From: Streptomyces pristinaespiralis
GTDB lineage: Bacteria; Actinomycetota; Actinomycetes; Streptomycetales; Streptomycetaceae
Assembly: GCF_001278075.1 (NCBI RefSeq)
Contig: NZ_CP011340.1
Coordinates: 3,534,001-3,598,000 of the forward strand
Length of the DNA: 64,000 bases
Direction of reading: 5' to 3'
Positions 33,353-41,256 of the stretch are shown here, one piece after another. The notes below the pieces were generated by a model. It did not search any database. It was not told the DNA's origin and saw only the letters and a list, made by a program, of their open reading frames with translations. Both the position numbers and the translations under genes were made by a program. Each line of letters begins with the position of its first letter. The first letter of the stretch is position 1.

Positions 33353-35840
33353 ACAACTGGCTCAGGATCGTGGGGTCGGTGATCTCCGTGTCCCTGGCCA
33401 GGAGCACCGCCTTGCTGAGGATCACGGAGATCATCCGGTCGCCCTCGAACGGCAGAGCCCCCGGGTCCGCCGTGGCGGCGCCCGCCTCGGGGACGATGCA
33501 CAGATACCGCTCGTGCGGGTCGATGAGGACGTTCCCGGAGCCGAGGTGGACGCGGTACCGGTGACGGTCGCCGCGGACGCGGAGGAACCGGCCGTCGACC
33601 GTGCAGCGGTCGGCGATCGCCAGCCGGGGCACGAGGCGGGCCAGCAGGTCCCTGCGTGTCTCGGCCGTCTGTGAGAGCTCCCCGAAGCCGTACGACGCCC
33701 AGTAGTCGCGGTGACGGCCGCGTGGGCCGCCGTCCTGCCAGGTGGGATCGTTGCCGATGGAGGCCACGCCCACGAACAGGTCGACGTCCCGCAGGACTTC
33801 AGAGAGGACGAGCTCCGGTATCTCCGTGAGCGGGAGCGGGTCGTGCGGTTCGCCGCTGCGGGAGCGGTGGAGGTCGGGGCGGTAGTCGCCGCCTCCCGCG
33901 TGCGCCCGGTTGGCCGGGGCGCCGAGCCGGTGGAAGCGCACCTGGTCGGTGGAGATCCTGGTGTACGCGCCGGCGCCCGTGAGGTCGCCCTCCTCCCGGC
34001 CGCCGATGCCTTCGACCCAGAACTCCGCGCGCAGGCCCCACTCGGGCAGCTCACGGAAGGCGGGCGGGTAGCTGTCGTCCACGCACAGCCGGAGCCGGGC
34101 GGTCCATCCGCGCACCGCCGCCAGCGCGTTGAACTGGTGCTGGCGCAGTACATGGCCCGCGAAGCGGTTGGAGTACGTCCCGGTGGCGCGCTCGGCGTCG
34201 GTGAGCGGGTAGACCTCGCGGTGGGCCTGCTTGAAGGGCTGGGTGACCTGCTTCGTCTCCAGCCACTCCCGCCAGGCCGCGACTTCCGCGGCGGGCCTGC
34301 CGACAGGGTGCCACAGCTCCACGGGCGCGGTGGCCGCTGCGCACACCGGGTCGCCGTCGACGGTGCGCAGGTCCGTGCCGTCGAAGGCCGCGGGTGTGCC
34401 GCCGACCAGCCAGACGAGACGGCGGGCGACCGTGCCGGCGAGCGGATGGTCGAGATGGCGTTCGCGCCACGCCCGGTACGTCCAGCTCCGGCGGGCCAGG
34501 AACTGCCGGTCGAGCCGCTCGGAGCAGGCCGTGAGCATCTTGTCGATGTCCTTGGCCGCGGCGCGCAGTCGCCTCACCTCGTCGGGGAAGTCGCGCCGTA
34601 CGGCGGCCGGTGGTGACCCCAGCTCCTTGCCGGCGGCCGTGCGCCAGGTCAGCGCCGCCTTGCCGCCGTGCACGCCGAGCACGGCGGTGGTGTCGCCGAG
34701 CGGCTGTTCGCCGCGGCCCACTTCGGTCAGGCCGTGGGCGGGGACGGCCAGTTCCTCGACGTCCTCGCGCCCCAGCCCCAGCTCCTGCGCCCGGGCGTCG
34801 AGAGCCGCGCCGAGCTGCTTGAGCGTGCCCTTGTACGTGACCTTGACGGACAGTCTGGCCAGCTCCGCGAGTGCCGCCTCGCTCTGGCACGCGGACAGGG
34901 CGGTGACGCCCGCGCCGGCGATCTTCGGGGCCCGGGCGCCGACACCGGGGACCTTGCGCAGCGCCGTCTCCACGAGGGCGCCCAGAGCACGGGCGATGTC
35001 CGGCGAGGCGGGCAGCTGCGCGGCGAGCCAGGCGGCGCCACGGAGGGCGTCGGTGTTGCACGGGTCGAACAAGGCGTTGTGGTCGGGCCATCCGGGCCTT
35101 GTGTACAGGGTGAGGGTGCGGGGAGCGCCGGTCAGCCGGAGCCAGCCGAGCACCGTCTGCTCGAGCTCACCGGGCCCGATCTCGTCGATCAGGGCGGCAG
35201 CGGCCTGCCGCCACTTCGCGGTGGGCCGGGCGGAGGTCGCGGTGCGCAGATGCTCCAGCAGCCGTCCTCCCGCGTCCCCGAGACGCTCGGCGTCGGCGAG
35301 CGCCCGGTCCGCCCACGCCTCGCCGGGGTTGAGCAGCGGGTGCTCGATGCGCCTCAGCAGGGCTGCCAGTTCGGGCGAGTGGGCGTAGGTGTCCGTCATG
35401 GTGCGCCGCAGGACGGCGGTGAACGGGCCGGGCAGGCCGCGCCCGGCGTCCAGTTCGCCCCGGGCGAGCGAGATCAGCTCGGCGTAGGTGTGCAGGGAGT
35501 AGGCGGTGCCCAGTTCGTCGATGCGCCGGAGCCGTTCGACGCTGAGCTCCCCGTCCGGCAGGCCGCGGCCCGCGATGCCGGCGAGGGTCATCACCACGCC
35601 GCGCACCTGCTCGGTGTCGGTGCCGTTCTGGAAGCGGCGGACCAGGGTATCGGCGAGTTCCTTGCGCCGGTCGGTGGTCAGAGCGCCGATCGACCGCGGG
35701 ATCCGTGCCCGCTCACCGTCCCACCGGTTGCCCGCCAGGGTGCCGATCCGCACCAGGTCCCGCGCCAGTCCGGCCATGTCGCCGTCCGCGATGCGGTCCT
35801 CGACCCGGCGGACCGCGTCACGCTCCTGCGTCGTCGCCAT
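33351..35840 (-). CDS. DUF4132 protein
   Basis: 829 residues, large and soluble. The N-terminal half is helical, HEAT-like. The C-terminal half contains the DUF4132 signatures WRTAAGKELGSPPAAVRRDF, RLDRQFLARRSWTYRAWRE, TQPFKQAHREVYPLTDAER and SNRFAGHVLRQHQFNALA, and a terminal RYRVHLGSGNVLIDPHERYL region. Related to E. coli MolR/YehI C-terminal regions; biochemical role unknown. The ATG at 35840 shares one base with the TGA of the upstream small ubiquitin-like gene, so the two are translationally coupled and probably function together. Confidence 0.85.
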   Translation of the reverse strand: MATTQERDAVRRVEDRIADGDMAGLARDLVRIGTLAGNRWDGERARIPRSIGALTTDRRKELADTLVRRFQNGTDTEQVRGVVMTLAGIAGRGLPDGELSVERLRRIDELGTAYSLHTYAELISLARGELDAGRGLPGPFTAVLRRTMTDTYAHSPELAALLRRIEHPLLNPGEAWADRALADAERLGDAGGRLLEHLRTATSARPTAKWRQAAAALIDEIGPGELEQTVLGWLRLTGAPRTLTLYTRPGWPDHNALFDPCNTDALRGAAWLAAQLPASPDIARALGALVETALRKVPGVGARAPKIAGAGVTALSACQSEAALAELARLSVKVTYKGTLKQLGAALDARAQELGLGREDVEELAVPAHGLTEVGRGEQPLGDTTAVLGVHGGKAALTWRTAAGKELGSPPAAVRRDFPDEVRRLRAAAKDIDKMLTACSERLDRQFLARRSWTYRAWRERHLDHPLAGTVARRLVWLVGGTPAAFDGTDLRTVDGDPVCAAATAPVELWHPVGRPAAEVAAWREWLETKQVTQPFKQAHREVYPLTDAERATGTYSNRFAGHVLRQHQFNALAAVRGWTARLRLCVDDSYPPAFRELPEWGLRAEFWVEGIGGREEGDLTGAGAYTRISTDQVRFHRLGAPANRAHAGGGDYRPDLHRSRSGEPHDPLPLTEIPELVLSEVLRDVDLFVGVASIGNDPTWQDGGPRGRHRDYWASYGFGELSQTAETRRDLLARLVPRLAIADRCTVDGRFLRVRGDRHRYRVHLGSGNVLIDPHERYLCIVPEAGAATADPGALPFEGDRMISVILSKAVLLARDTEITDPTILSQL

Positions 35841-36133
35841 CAGCCACCCACCAGGGGGACGAGCCGGAGGAAGGTGACCTCGGTGGCGGCGGTGAGGTCC
35901 ACGCGCTCGTCGAGGCCGGTGAGCTGACGGTCCCCCACGAGCACCAGGAAGCCGTTGCCCCCGAAGTCCGCCAGGGCGCGCTCGTACGCCTCCTGGGCGC
36001 CCTCGGGCGTCTCCTCGAAGATCCGGCGGCGGATCAACTCGGCGAGGGTCAGGCGCTCTTCCGTGACGGGCAGCCCCAGGACGTCCCGCCGGCCACCCGA
36101 TGTCGTCTCGTCGACGAAGGTCACCATTGCCAT
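35840..36133 (-). CDS. Small ubiquitin/MoaD-like beta-grasp protein ending in Gly-Gly
   Basis: 97 residues, not matched to a named family. Predicted order: strand MVTFVDET, strand around RRDVLGLPV, helix LTLAELIRRRIFEETPEG, then NGFLVLVGDRQLTGLDERVD and EVTFLRLVPLVGG. The last part parallels the end of ubiquitin (LIFAGKQLEDGRTL, TLHLVLRLRGG) and of MoaD/ThiS, including an exposed C-terminal GG directly before the stop. The codons ggt ggc tga were checked. One-base overlap with the downstream DUF4132 gene. No E1, E2 or JAB protease gene is adjacent. Candidate conjugated modifier or sulfur carrier; inference. Confidence 0.7.
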   Translation of the reverse strand: MAMVTFVDETTSGGRRDVLGLPVTEERLTLAELIRRRIFEETPEGAQEAYERALADFGGNGFLVLVGDRQLTGLDERVDLTAATEVTFLRLVPLVGG

Positions 36134-36162
36134 GACCGAACAGTAGGACGCCCCACCGACAG

Positions 36163-36630
36163 TCAGGCCCCGAGGGGCGTGTCCAGCGGGGAGACGGGGC
36201 GTTCGAAGAACGTCTCCAGCGAGACGGTCGCCTGGGTGCCGCTGACGCCTTCGATCGCGTACAGCCGGCGCAGCACGTCCTGGAGTTGTTCGGTGGTGGC
36301 GGTGCGCACCTTCACCAGGACGGAGGCGGTGCCCGCGATGACGTGGGCCTCCTGGATCTCGGGAATCGCGGCGAACGCCTCCGCGGACTCGCCCATCCAG
36401 GCCGAGGACTCGACCATCACGAACGCCAGCACCCCGCGCCCGAGGGCGGCGGGGTCCACGTCGACCGTGGTGCGGCGGATGACGCCGCGTTCGCGCAGTT
36501 TCCGTACCCGTTCGTGCGCGGCGCCGGCGGACAGGCCGACCGCCTTGCCGAGGGCCGCGTAGGCCGACGTGGCGTCCTCCTGGAGGAGGGCGATGAGTTC
36601 ACGGTCCGTGGCGTCCATGGGGGCGACCAT
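36163..36630 (-). CDS. Lrp/AsnC family transcriptional regulator
   Basis: 155 residues. N-terminal winged helix: MDATDRELIALLQEDATSAY, LGKAVGLSAGAAHERVRKLR, ERGVIRRTTVDVDP. C-terminal RAM (ligand-binding) domain: VLAFVMVESSAW, VIAGTASVLVKVRTATTEQL and a final TQATVSLETFFERP. Likely forms dimers or octamers controlling amino-acid-related genes; targets cannot be read. I used the upstream ATG at 36630; an ATG at 36618 is equally possible. Confidence 0.92.
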   Translation of the reverse strand: MVAPMDATDRELIALLQEDATSAYAALGKAVGLSAGAAHERVRKLRERGVIRRTTVDVDPAALGRGVLAFVMVESSAWMGESAEAFAAIPEIQEAHVIAGTASVLVKVRTATTEQLQDVLRRLYAIEGVSGTQATVSLETFFERPVSPLDTPLGA

Positions 36631-36795
36631 AGCGCCTGGCGGCTCACCCCTGGCCGGCCGAAGTTCGTTCGGCGTCCCCCCGGAAAGGGCTGACGACGTC
36701 CAGAGGGAGCCCTCCGCCGGGCCGCCCGTTCCCGGGGCGGACGCGGATCCGCCGCGGGCCGTACGTACGGGCGACGGACCCGCGGCGCCATGGGC

Positions 36796-37638
36796 CTAGC
36801 GGGAGACGTTCTCGGTGATCCCGGCGAGGAATCCGGTGATGAGGCGGGTGACTTCCGCCGGCCGCTCCAGAGACGGGAGGTGCTGGGCCCAGTCCAGTTC
36901 CACATGGCGGGCGCCCGGAATCAGGGCGGGCAGACCGGCCGCGATCTGCCGGAAGTCCTCCACGTCGTGCGCGCCGGAGACGGCGAGGCAGGGCGCGTCG
37001 ATCCGGGAGAGGTCGGGCTCGGCCGGCTGCGCGGGCCCGGCACCGGCCTCCCCGGCGCCGGGCGTCTCCTCGTCGTCGGCGCTGCCCTCTGCGGGCACCG
37101 CGTCGGCAAACTCCTTCTCGGCGGCCAGTTGGACCTCGAAGGCGTGCCGTTGCATCCGCCGCACGGCCTCGCGCGTCTCGTCGTCGGCATCGGGTCCGAG
37201 CCAGGTGGAGACGTTCAGTTCGACGGCCGCCTCGAGGTCACCGGCCTCGAGCAGGGCGTCCTCCTTGCGGCCGAATGCCATGAGCCGGGGGCCCGGCGGG
37301 CGCCCCGGCTGCCCGGCGCAGAGCAGCATCAGCGCGACGGCGCGCTCCGGCCGGCGCCCGGCCAGTTCCAGGGCGACCTTGCCGCCGTAGGACGACCCGA
37401 TCAGGGTGGCCCGGTCGATGCCGAGGGTGTCGAGGAGTTCGAGGACGTCGTCGGCGTCGCTGTAGGGGCCTGTTTCCGCGGGCGTTTCGCCGAACCCCCG
37501 GAAGTCGCAGCGCACCACCTCGTACCCGGCGTCCGCGAGCGACTGCCACTGGAGGTCCCACATGCGCCGGTCGCACACGCCCGAGTGCAGCAGCACGACG
37601 GTGGGCCCCTGGCCGGTCCGGTCGAAAGAGATCGTCAT
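36796..37638 (-). CDS. Alpha/beta hydrolase
   Basis: 280 residues. VVLLHSGVCDRRMWD (oxyanion loop), the nucleophile elbow LIGSSYGGKVAL (Ser about 103), an acid candidate in VSGAHDVEDF, and the histidine in LDWAQHLPSLERP make a complete triad. A Glu/Ala/Gly-rich insertion (about 185-210) separates lid and core. Substrate unknown. Divergent from the TetR-type operon at 37763, so its promoter may share the palindromic operators there. Confidence 0.88.
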   Translation of the reverse strand: MTISFDRTGQGPTVVLLHSGVCDRRMWDLQWQSLADAGYEVVRCDFRGFGETPAETGPYSDADDVLELLDTLGIDRATLIGSSYGGKVALELAGRRPERAVALMLLCAGQPGRPPGPRLMAFGRKEDALLEAGDLEAAVELNVSTWLGPDADDETREAVRRMQRHAFEVQLAAEKEFADAVPAEGSADDEETPGAGEAGAGPAQPAEPDLSRIDAPCLAVSGAHDVEDFRQIAAGLPALIPGARHVELDWAQHLPSLERPAEVTRLITGFLAGITENVSR

Positions 37639-37691
37639 GGGGCCCGACCTTAAGCGCCCCTGCCGGTGGCCGCCTGCATTTTCCCGATGGC

Positions 37692-37720
37692 TTGAACATG
37701 TTCAAAAGTAGGTCTACAGT
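37692..37720 (+). promoter_or_regulatory. Promoter with overlapping palindromic operator
   Basis: TTGAAC (37692-37697), 17 bases, TACAGT (37715-37720) is a good sigma-70 type promoter for the membrane protein-DCC-TetR operon. The -35 box is part of the 14-bp perfect palindrome TTGAACATGTTCAA (37692-37705). Confidence 0.7.
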
Positions 37721-37735
37721 CAGGACCGCCAGCTT

Positions 37736-37749
37736 TTGAACATGTTCAA
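37736..37749. promoter_or_regulatory. Second copy of palindromic operator
   Basis: A second perfect TTGAACATGTTCAA, 30 bases after the first, just past the expected transcription start and before the ribosome binding site. Two identical sites bracketing the -10 box are the arrangement expected for TetR-type repression, probably by the TetR protein encoded at 38628. Confidence 0.7.
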
Positions 37750-37762
37750 GGGAGGGTGGGGC

Positions 37763-38206
37763 ATGGACCTCACTGTTGTCACGTACGTCGCCTACCTGCT
37801 GATCAGCGTCGGGCTCACCGTCTGGGTCGCACGCACCCTCAGCAAGAACGGCCGGATCTTCCTCGCCGACGTACTCAAGGGGAACGAGAAGCTGGCGGAG
37901 GCCGTCAACCACCTTCTGGTGGTCGGCTTCTACCTGGTGAACCTCGGCTTCGTCGCGCTCTACCTCAAGACGGCCGACGCGATCGACGAGGCCCGCGGCC
38001 TCCTGGAGGCCCTGTCCGTCAAGGTCGGTGTCGTCCTGCTCGTCCTCGGCGTCATGCACCTCGGCAACGTCTACGTCCTCAACAAGATCCGCCGTCGCGG
38101 CGTGATGGAGGACCGGCAGACCCCGCCGGTCGGCCCCCAGGGATGGACCCGGCAGGCGCCCGAGGGTCCGTGGGCCCCGCCCGCCACCGGCACGGCCGGA
38201 GTGTGA
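37763..38206 (+). CDS. Integral membrane protein, first gene of TetR operon
   Basis: 147 residues with three hydrophobic segments (TYVAYLLISVGLTVWVA, NHLLVVGFYLVNLGFVALYL, VGVVLLVLGVMHLGNVYVLN) and a Pro-rich cytoplasmic tail. Conserved in Streptomyces as far as I recall; no function known. The start at 37763 has GGAGGG upstream. Its stop overlaps the next gene as GTGA. Expected to be controlled by the two palindromes upstream. Confidence 0.82.
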   Translation: MDLTVVTYVAYLLISVGLTVWVARTLSKNGRIFLADVLKGNEKLAEAVNHLLVVGFYLVNLGFVALYLKTADAIDEARGLLEALSVKVGVVLLVLGVMHLGNVYVLNKIRRRGVMEDRQTPPVGPQGWTRQAPEGPWAPPATGTAGV

Positions 38207-38616
38207 CACCGGTGAGCATCGCGGTCCGGGCCCTGACCGTCCTGTACGACGCCGACTGTTCCCTCTGCGTGCATCTGCGGAGCTGGCTGCTGCGACAGCC
38301 CAAGCTCGTGCCGCTCCGGTTCGTGGCCGCGGGGTCGGCCGCGGCCCGCCGCGGCTACCCGCAGCTCGACCACGCCCGCACGATGCGCGAGATCACCGTC
38401 ATCGGGGACCGCGGCCAGGTCTACACGGGCCAGGCCGCCTGGATCGTGTGCCTGTGGGCGCTGGCCGAGCACCGGCCCAAGGCCCACTGGCTCGCCACCC
38501 CGGCCGGCGCCCCGTTCGTACGCGTCACGATGCTCGCGGCGGCCAAGTACCGCGAGATGACCGGCGCGGGGACGGGCGCCGCTCCCTGCGACGACCGGTG
38601 CTCCGCACCCGGCTAG
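38203..38616 (+). CDS. DCC family thiol-disulfide oxidoreductase-like protein (DUF393)
   Basis: 137 residues. Begins with the family signature LTVLYDADCSLCVHLRSWLL (D-x-x-C-x-x-C), followed by VPLRFVAAGS and a conserved GQVYTGQAAWIVCLWALAEH. DCC proteins are presumed thioredoxin-fold redox proteins. The GTG at 38203 overlaps the previous stop (GTGA); a GTG at 38212 is an alternative start. Confidence 0.85.
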   Translation: MTPVSIAVRALTVLYDADCSLCVHLRSWLLRQPKLVPLRFVAAGSAAARRGYPQLDHARTMREITVIGDRGQVYTGQAAWIVCLWALAEHRPKAHWLATPAGAPFVRVTMLAAAKYREMTGAGTGAAPCDDRCSAPG

Positions 38617-38627
38617 GCTCGGACACC

Positions 38628-39350
38628 GTGACTGAAGCGAACGACCCCGCCGGCACGAGGGCCCCCAAGAGCGAGCAGACCCGGACGCTCATCCTCGAGA
38701 CCGCGCTCCGGCTCTTCCAGGAGCGCGGCTACGACAAGACGACGATGCGGGCCATCGCCAAGGAAGCCGGGGTCTCGGTAGGGAACGCCTACTACTACTT
38801 CGGCTCCAAGGAACACCTCGTCCAGGGCTTCTACGACCGGATCGCCGCGGAGCACCAGGCGGCGGTCCGGCCGGTGCTGGACAAGGAGACGGACTTCGAG
38901 GCGCGGATGGCCGGAGTGCTCACCGCGTGGCTGGACATCGCCGCGCCGTACCACGAGTTCGCGGCCCAGTTCTTCAAGAACGCTGCCGACCCGGAGAGCC
39001 CGCTCAGCCCCTTCTCCCCCGAGTCCGAGCACGCCCGCGAGGCCGCCATCGACGTCCACCGGGAGGTGCTGGCCGGGTCGAAGTCGAAGGTGGCGGAGGA
39101 ACTGCGGGACATACTTCCCGAGTTGATGTGGCTCTCCCAGATGGGACTGGTCCTGTACTGGGTCTTCGACCGGTCGGAGGGGAGCGAGCGCAGCAGGCGG
39201 CTGGCCGTGCGCGGCGCCAAGCTGACCGCCCGGGGTGTGGCCCTGTCCCGCTTCCGGGTGCTGCGCCCGCTCGTCCGCGAAGTGCACGAACTGTTCACGG
39301 ACTTCCTCCCCGGCATGGCGGAGACCGTGGCGGCGCGCAAGAAGGCCTGA
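38628..39350 (+). CDS. TetR family transcriptional regulator
   Basis: 240 residues. The N-terminal helix-turn-helix shows TLILETALRLFQERGYDKTT, MRAIAKEAGVSVGNAYYYFG and SKEHLVQGFYDR. The C-terminal ligand domain is helical. Third gene of the operon starting at 37763 (11 bases after the DCC gene), which suggests autoregulation through the TTGAACATGTTCAA palindromes. The ligand is unknown. Confidence 0.92.
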   Translation: MTEANDPAGTRAPKSEQTRTLILETALRLFQERGYDKTTMRAIAKEAGVSVGNAYYYFGSKEHLVQGFYDRIAAEHQAAVRPVLDKETDFEARMAGVLTAWLDIAAPYHEFAAQFFKNAADPESPLSPFSPESEHAREAAIDVHREVLAGSKSKVAEELRDILPELMWLSQMGLVLYWVFDRSEGSERSRRLAVRGAKLTARGVALSRFRVLRPLVREVHELFTDFLPGMAETVAARKKA

Positions 39351-39372
39351 CCCGCACGCGGGCGGGATCGCC

Positions 39373-40872
39373 CTACGCCTGCCGCGACGCCAGCTCCACG
39401 ACGGTGATGTCCGAGGACGCCCCGACCCGCACCGGCGGGCCCCAGGCGCCCGCGCCCCGGCTCACGTACAGCTGGGTGTCGCCGTAGCGTTCCAGGCCGG
39501 CCACGGTGGGGTTGGCCAGTGCCGCCAGGTGGTTGCCGGGCCACAGCTGGCCGCCGTGCGTGTGGCCGGACAGCTGGAGGTCGACGCCCTGCTCGACGGC
39601 GTCGTGGATGACGACGGGCTGGTGGGCGAGGAGCACGGCGGCGCGGGAGCGGTCCCGGTCGCCGAGTGCCTTCACGAAGTCGGGCCCCTGGCCCTCGTCC
39701 TCGCCGGCCACGTCGTCGACGCCGGCCAGGTCGAACCCCCCGGCGATCTCGACGCGTTCGTTGCGCAGGGGCCGCAGTCCGAGCTCCCGGACGTGGTCGA
39801 CCCACTCGTCCGCGCCGGAGAAGTACTCGTGGTTGCCGGTCACGAAGAACGAGCCGTGGCGGGAGCGGAGCCGGGCGAGCGGCTCCGCCGCCGATCCGAG
39901 GTCGGCCACCGACCCGTCGACGAGATCACCGACGACGGCGACGAGGTCGGGCTGGGTGGCGTTGATGGAGTCGACGATGCGCTGCGTGTGGGACCGGCCC
40001 AGGATCGGCCCGAGGTGGATGTCGCTGACGACGGCGATACGGAAGCCGTGCGCGGCCCGCGGGAGCTTCGCCAGCGGGACGGTCACCCGCTTGACGCGCG
40101 GGCCCCGGAGCACCCCGTAGGTGCCGTACCCGACGGTGCCGAGCGCGGCGGTGGCGGCTGCTCCGCCGACGATCCGGGAGACGAACAGCCGCCGCGACAC
40201 GCCGGCGGGGCCCTCGGCGCCGGCCGTGGCGCTCGTCCCTGTGCCGGGTGCGGCGGGGCCGCCGGTGCCGGCGTCCGCGTCGGTCCCGGAGCGGGTGCCG
40301 GCGTCCGCGTCGGTCCCGGTGTCCTTCGCTGTGCCGGACGACGGCGCCGCCGCCGGGGCGCTGTCGACGGCCACCGCGGCAGCCCGGCCGTGATCGGCAC
40401 CGGCGTCCCGCGCCGTCCCTTGGAGGGCGGCGCCGGCCGGACGCCGGTCCCCCGCCGTCCCGGACGCCTGCGTCGCCCCTGCCGCGGCCGTGGCCCCGGA
40501 AGGCTTCGAGGGCTCGCCGTCCTCGTCCCGGCCGCCCGCGGCAGCCCGGTCACGTCGGTCCAGCACCCTGCGCAGCACGGGGCGTACCACCTCGCCGGCC
40601 AGCAGTGCCAGAACCAGGTAGAGCAGTACCGCCAGCCAGAGGTAGCCCGGCCAGGCGAGGATCCGCTCCAGCCAGAAGGGCGCCCCGACGCGCCCCGAGG
40701 TGAGGGCGGCGAAGGACAGCAGGGGCAGCACCCAGAGCGCCACCGTGCCGAGCCGGCGGGCGAGCCCGCCCGGAGCGGTCGTGTCGCGGATCAGCCTCCG
40801 CCACACGTACCAGTGGACCCCGGCGAGCAGGGAGACGACCAGAATGATCACGAGTACGACGACAGCCGCCAC
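39373..40872 (-). CDS. Membrane-anchored metallophosphoesterase
   Basis: 499 residues. Membrane segments at about 1-20, 45-65 and 75-100, an Ala/Gly/Thr-rich linker (about 115-225), a further hydrophobic or twin-arginine-like stretch (SRRLFVSRIVGGAAATAALG), then the calcineurin-like domain with all metal motifs: VVSDIHLGP, VVGDLVDGS, VTGNHEYFSG, LLAHQP and LSGHTHGGQ. Extracytoplasmic phosphoesterase of unknown substrate. The GTG start has GGGAG six bases upstream. It lies two bases behind the SCO4848-like gene, so they form an operon. Confidence 0.92.
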   Translation of the reverse strand: MAAVVVLVIILVVSLLAGVHWYVWRRLIRDTTAPGGLARRLGTVALWVLPLLSFAALTSGRVGAPFWLERILAWPGYLWLAVLLYLVLALLAGEVVRPVLRRVLDRRDRAAAGGRDEDGEPSKPSGATAAAGATQASGTAGDRRPAGAALQGTARDAGADHGRAAAVAVDSAPAAAPSSGTAKDTGTDADAGTRSGTDADAGTGGPAAPGTGTSATAGAEGPAGVSRRLFVSRIVGGAAATAALGTVGYGTYGVLRGPRVKRVTVPLAKLPRAAHGFRIAVVSDIHLGPILGRSHTQRIVDSINATQPDLVAVVGDLVDGSVADLGSAAEPLARLRSRHGSFFVTGNHEYFSGADEWVDHVRELGLRPLRNERVEIAGGFDLAGVDDVAGEDEGQGPDFVKALGDRDRSRAAVLLAHQPVVIHDAVEQGVDLQLSGHTHGGQLWPGNHLAALANPTVAGLERYGDTQLYVSRGAGAWGPPVRVGASSDITVVELASRQA

Positions 40873-40874
40873 GA

Positions 40875-41135
40875 TCAGCTCCCTGTTCCCTGATTGCGCT
40901 CACGGCGCGAGGCGCGCACGCCGCGCAACCCGATGACCCCGATGACCGTCCCCAGAACAAAGGATGTGACGGCGAGCAGCAGATGGACCCAGAAGTAGCC
41001 GGTGGGATCGCCCGCGTCGTCGAAGGCGAGCCCGCTGCCGTCCTTCCACAGGTTCTTGACGAAAGTGATCCAGATGAACCAGCTCCACACCCCGAACGCG
41101 AGCAGGAACCAGGAGACGGAGCGGCTGAGCTTCAT
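40875..41135 (-). CDS. SCO4848 family membrane protein
   Basis: 86 residues with two membrane helices (SVSWFLLAFGVWSWFIWIT and VHLLLAVTSFVLGTVIGVIGL) and a basic C-terminal tail. The sequence start MKLSRSVSWFLLAFGVWSWF matches what I recall of the Streptomyces SCO4848 family, which sits next to a D-Ala-D-Ala carboxypeptidase as it does here. Function unknown. Confidence 0.85.
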   Translation of the reverse strand: MKLSRSVSWFLLAFGVWSWFIWITFVKNLWKDGSGLAFDDAGDPTGYFWVHLLLAVTSFVLGTVIGVIGLRGVRASRRERNQGTGS

Positions 41136-41256
41136 GAAGCAAGTATCGCGGCCGTCCGCCGACCGGGTTGTCCGGGGTGGGCTGTCCTGGCGTCAGATCC
41201 GGACGAACAGCGGGCCGATCTCCATATTGTCAGGCGGGCCCTGTACGTTCTCGTCC

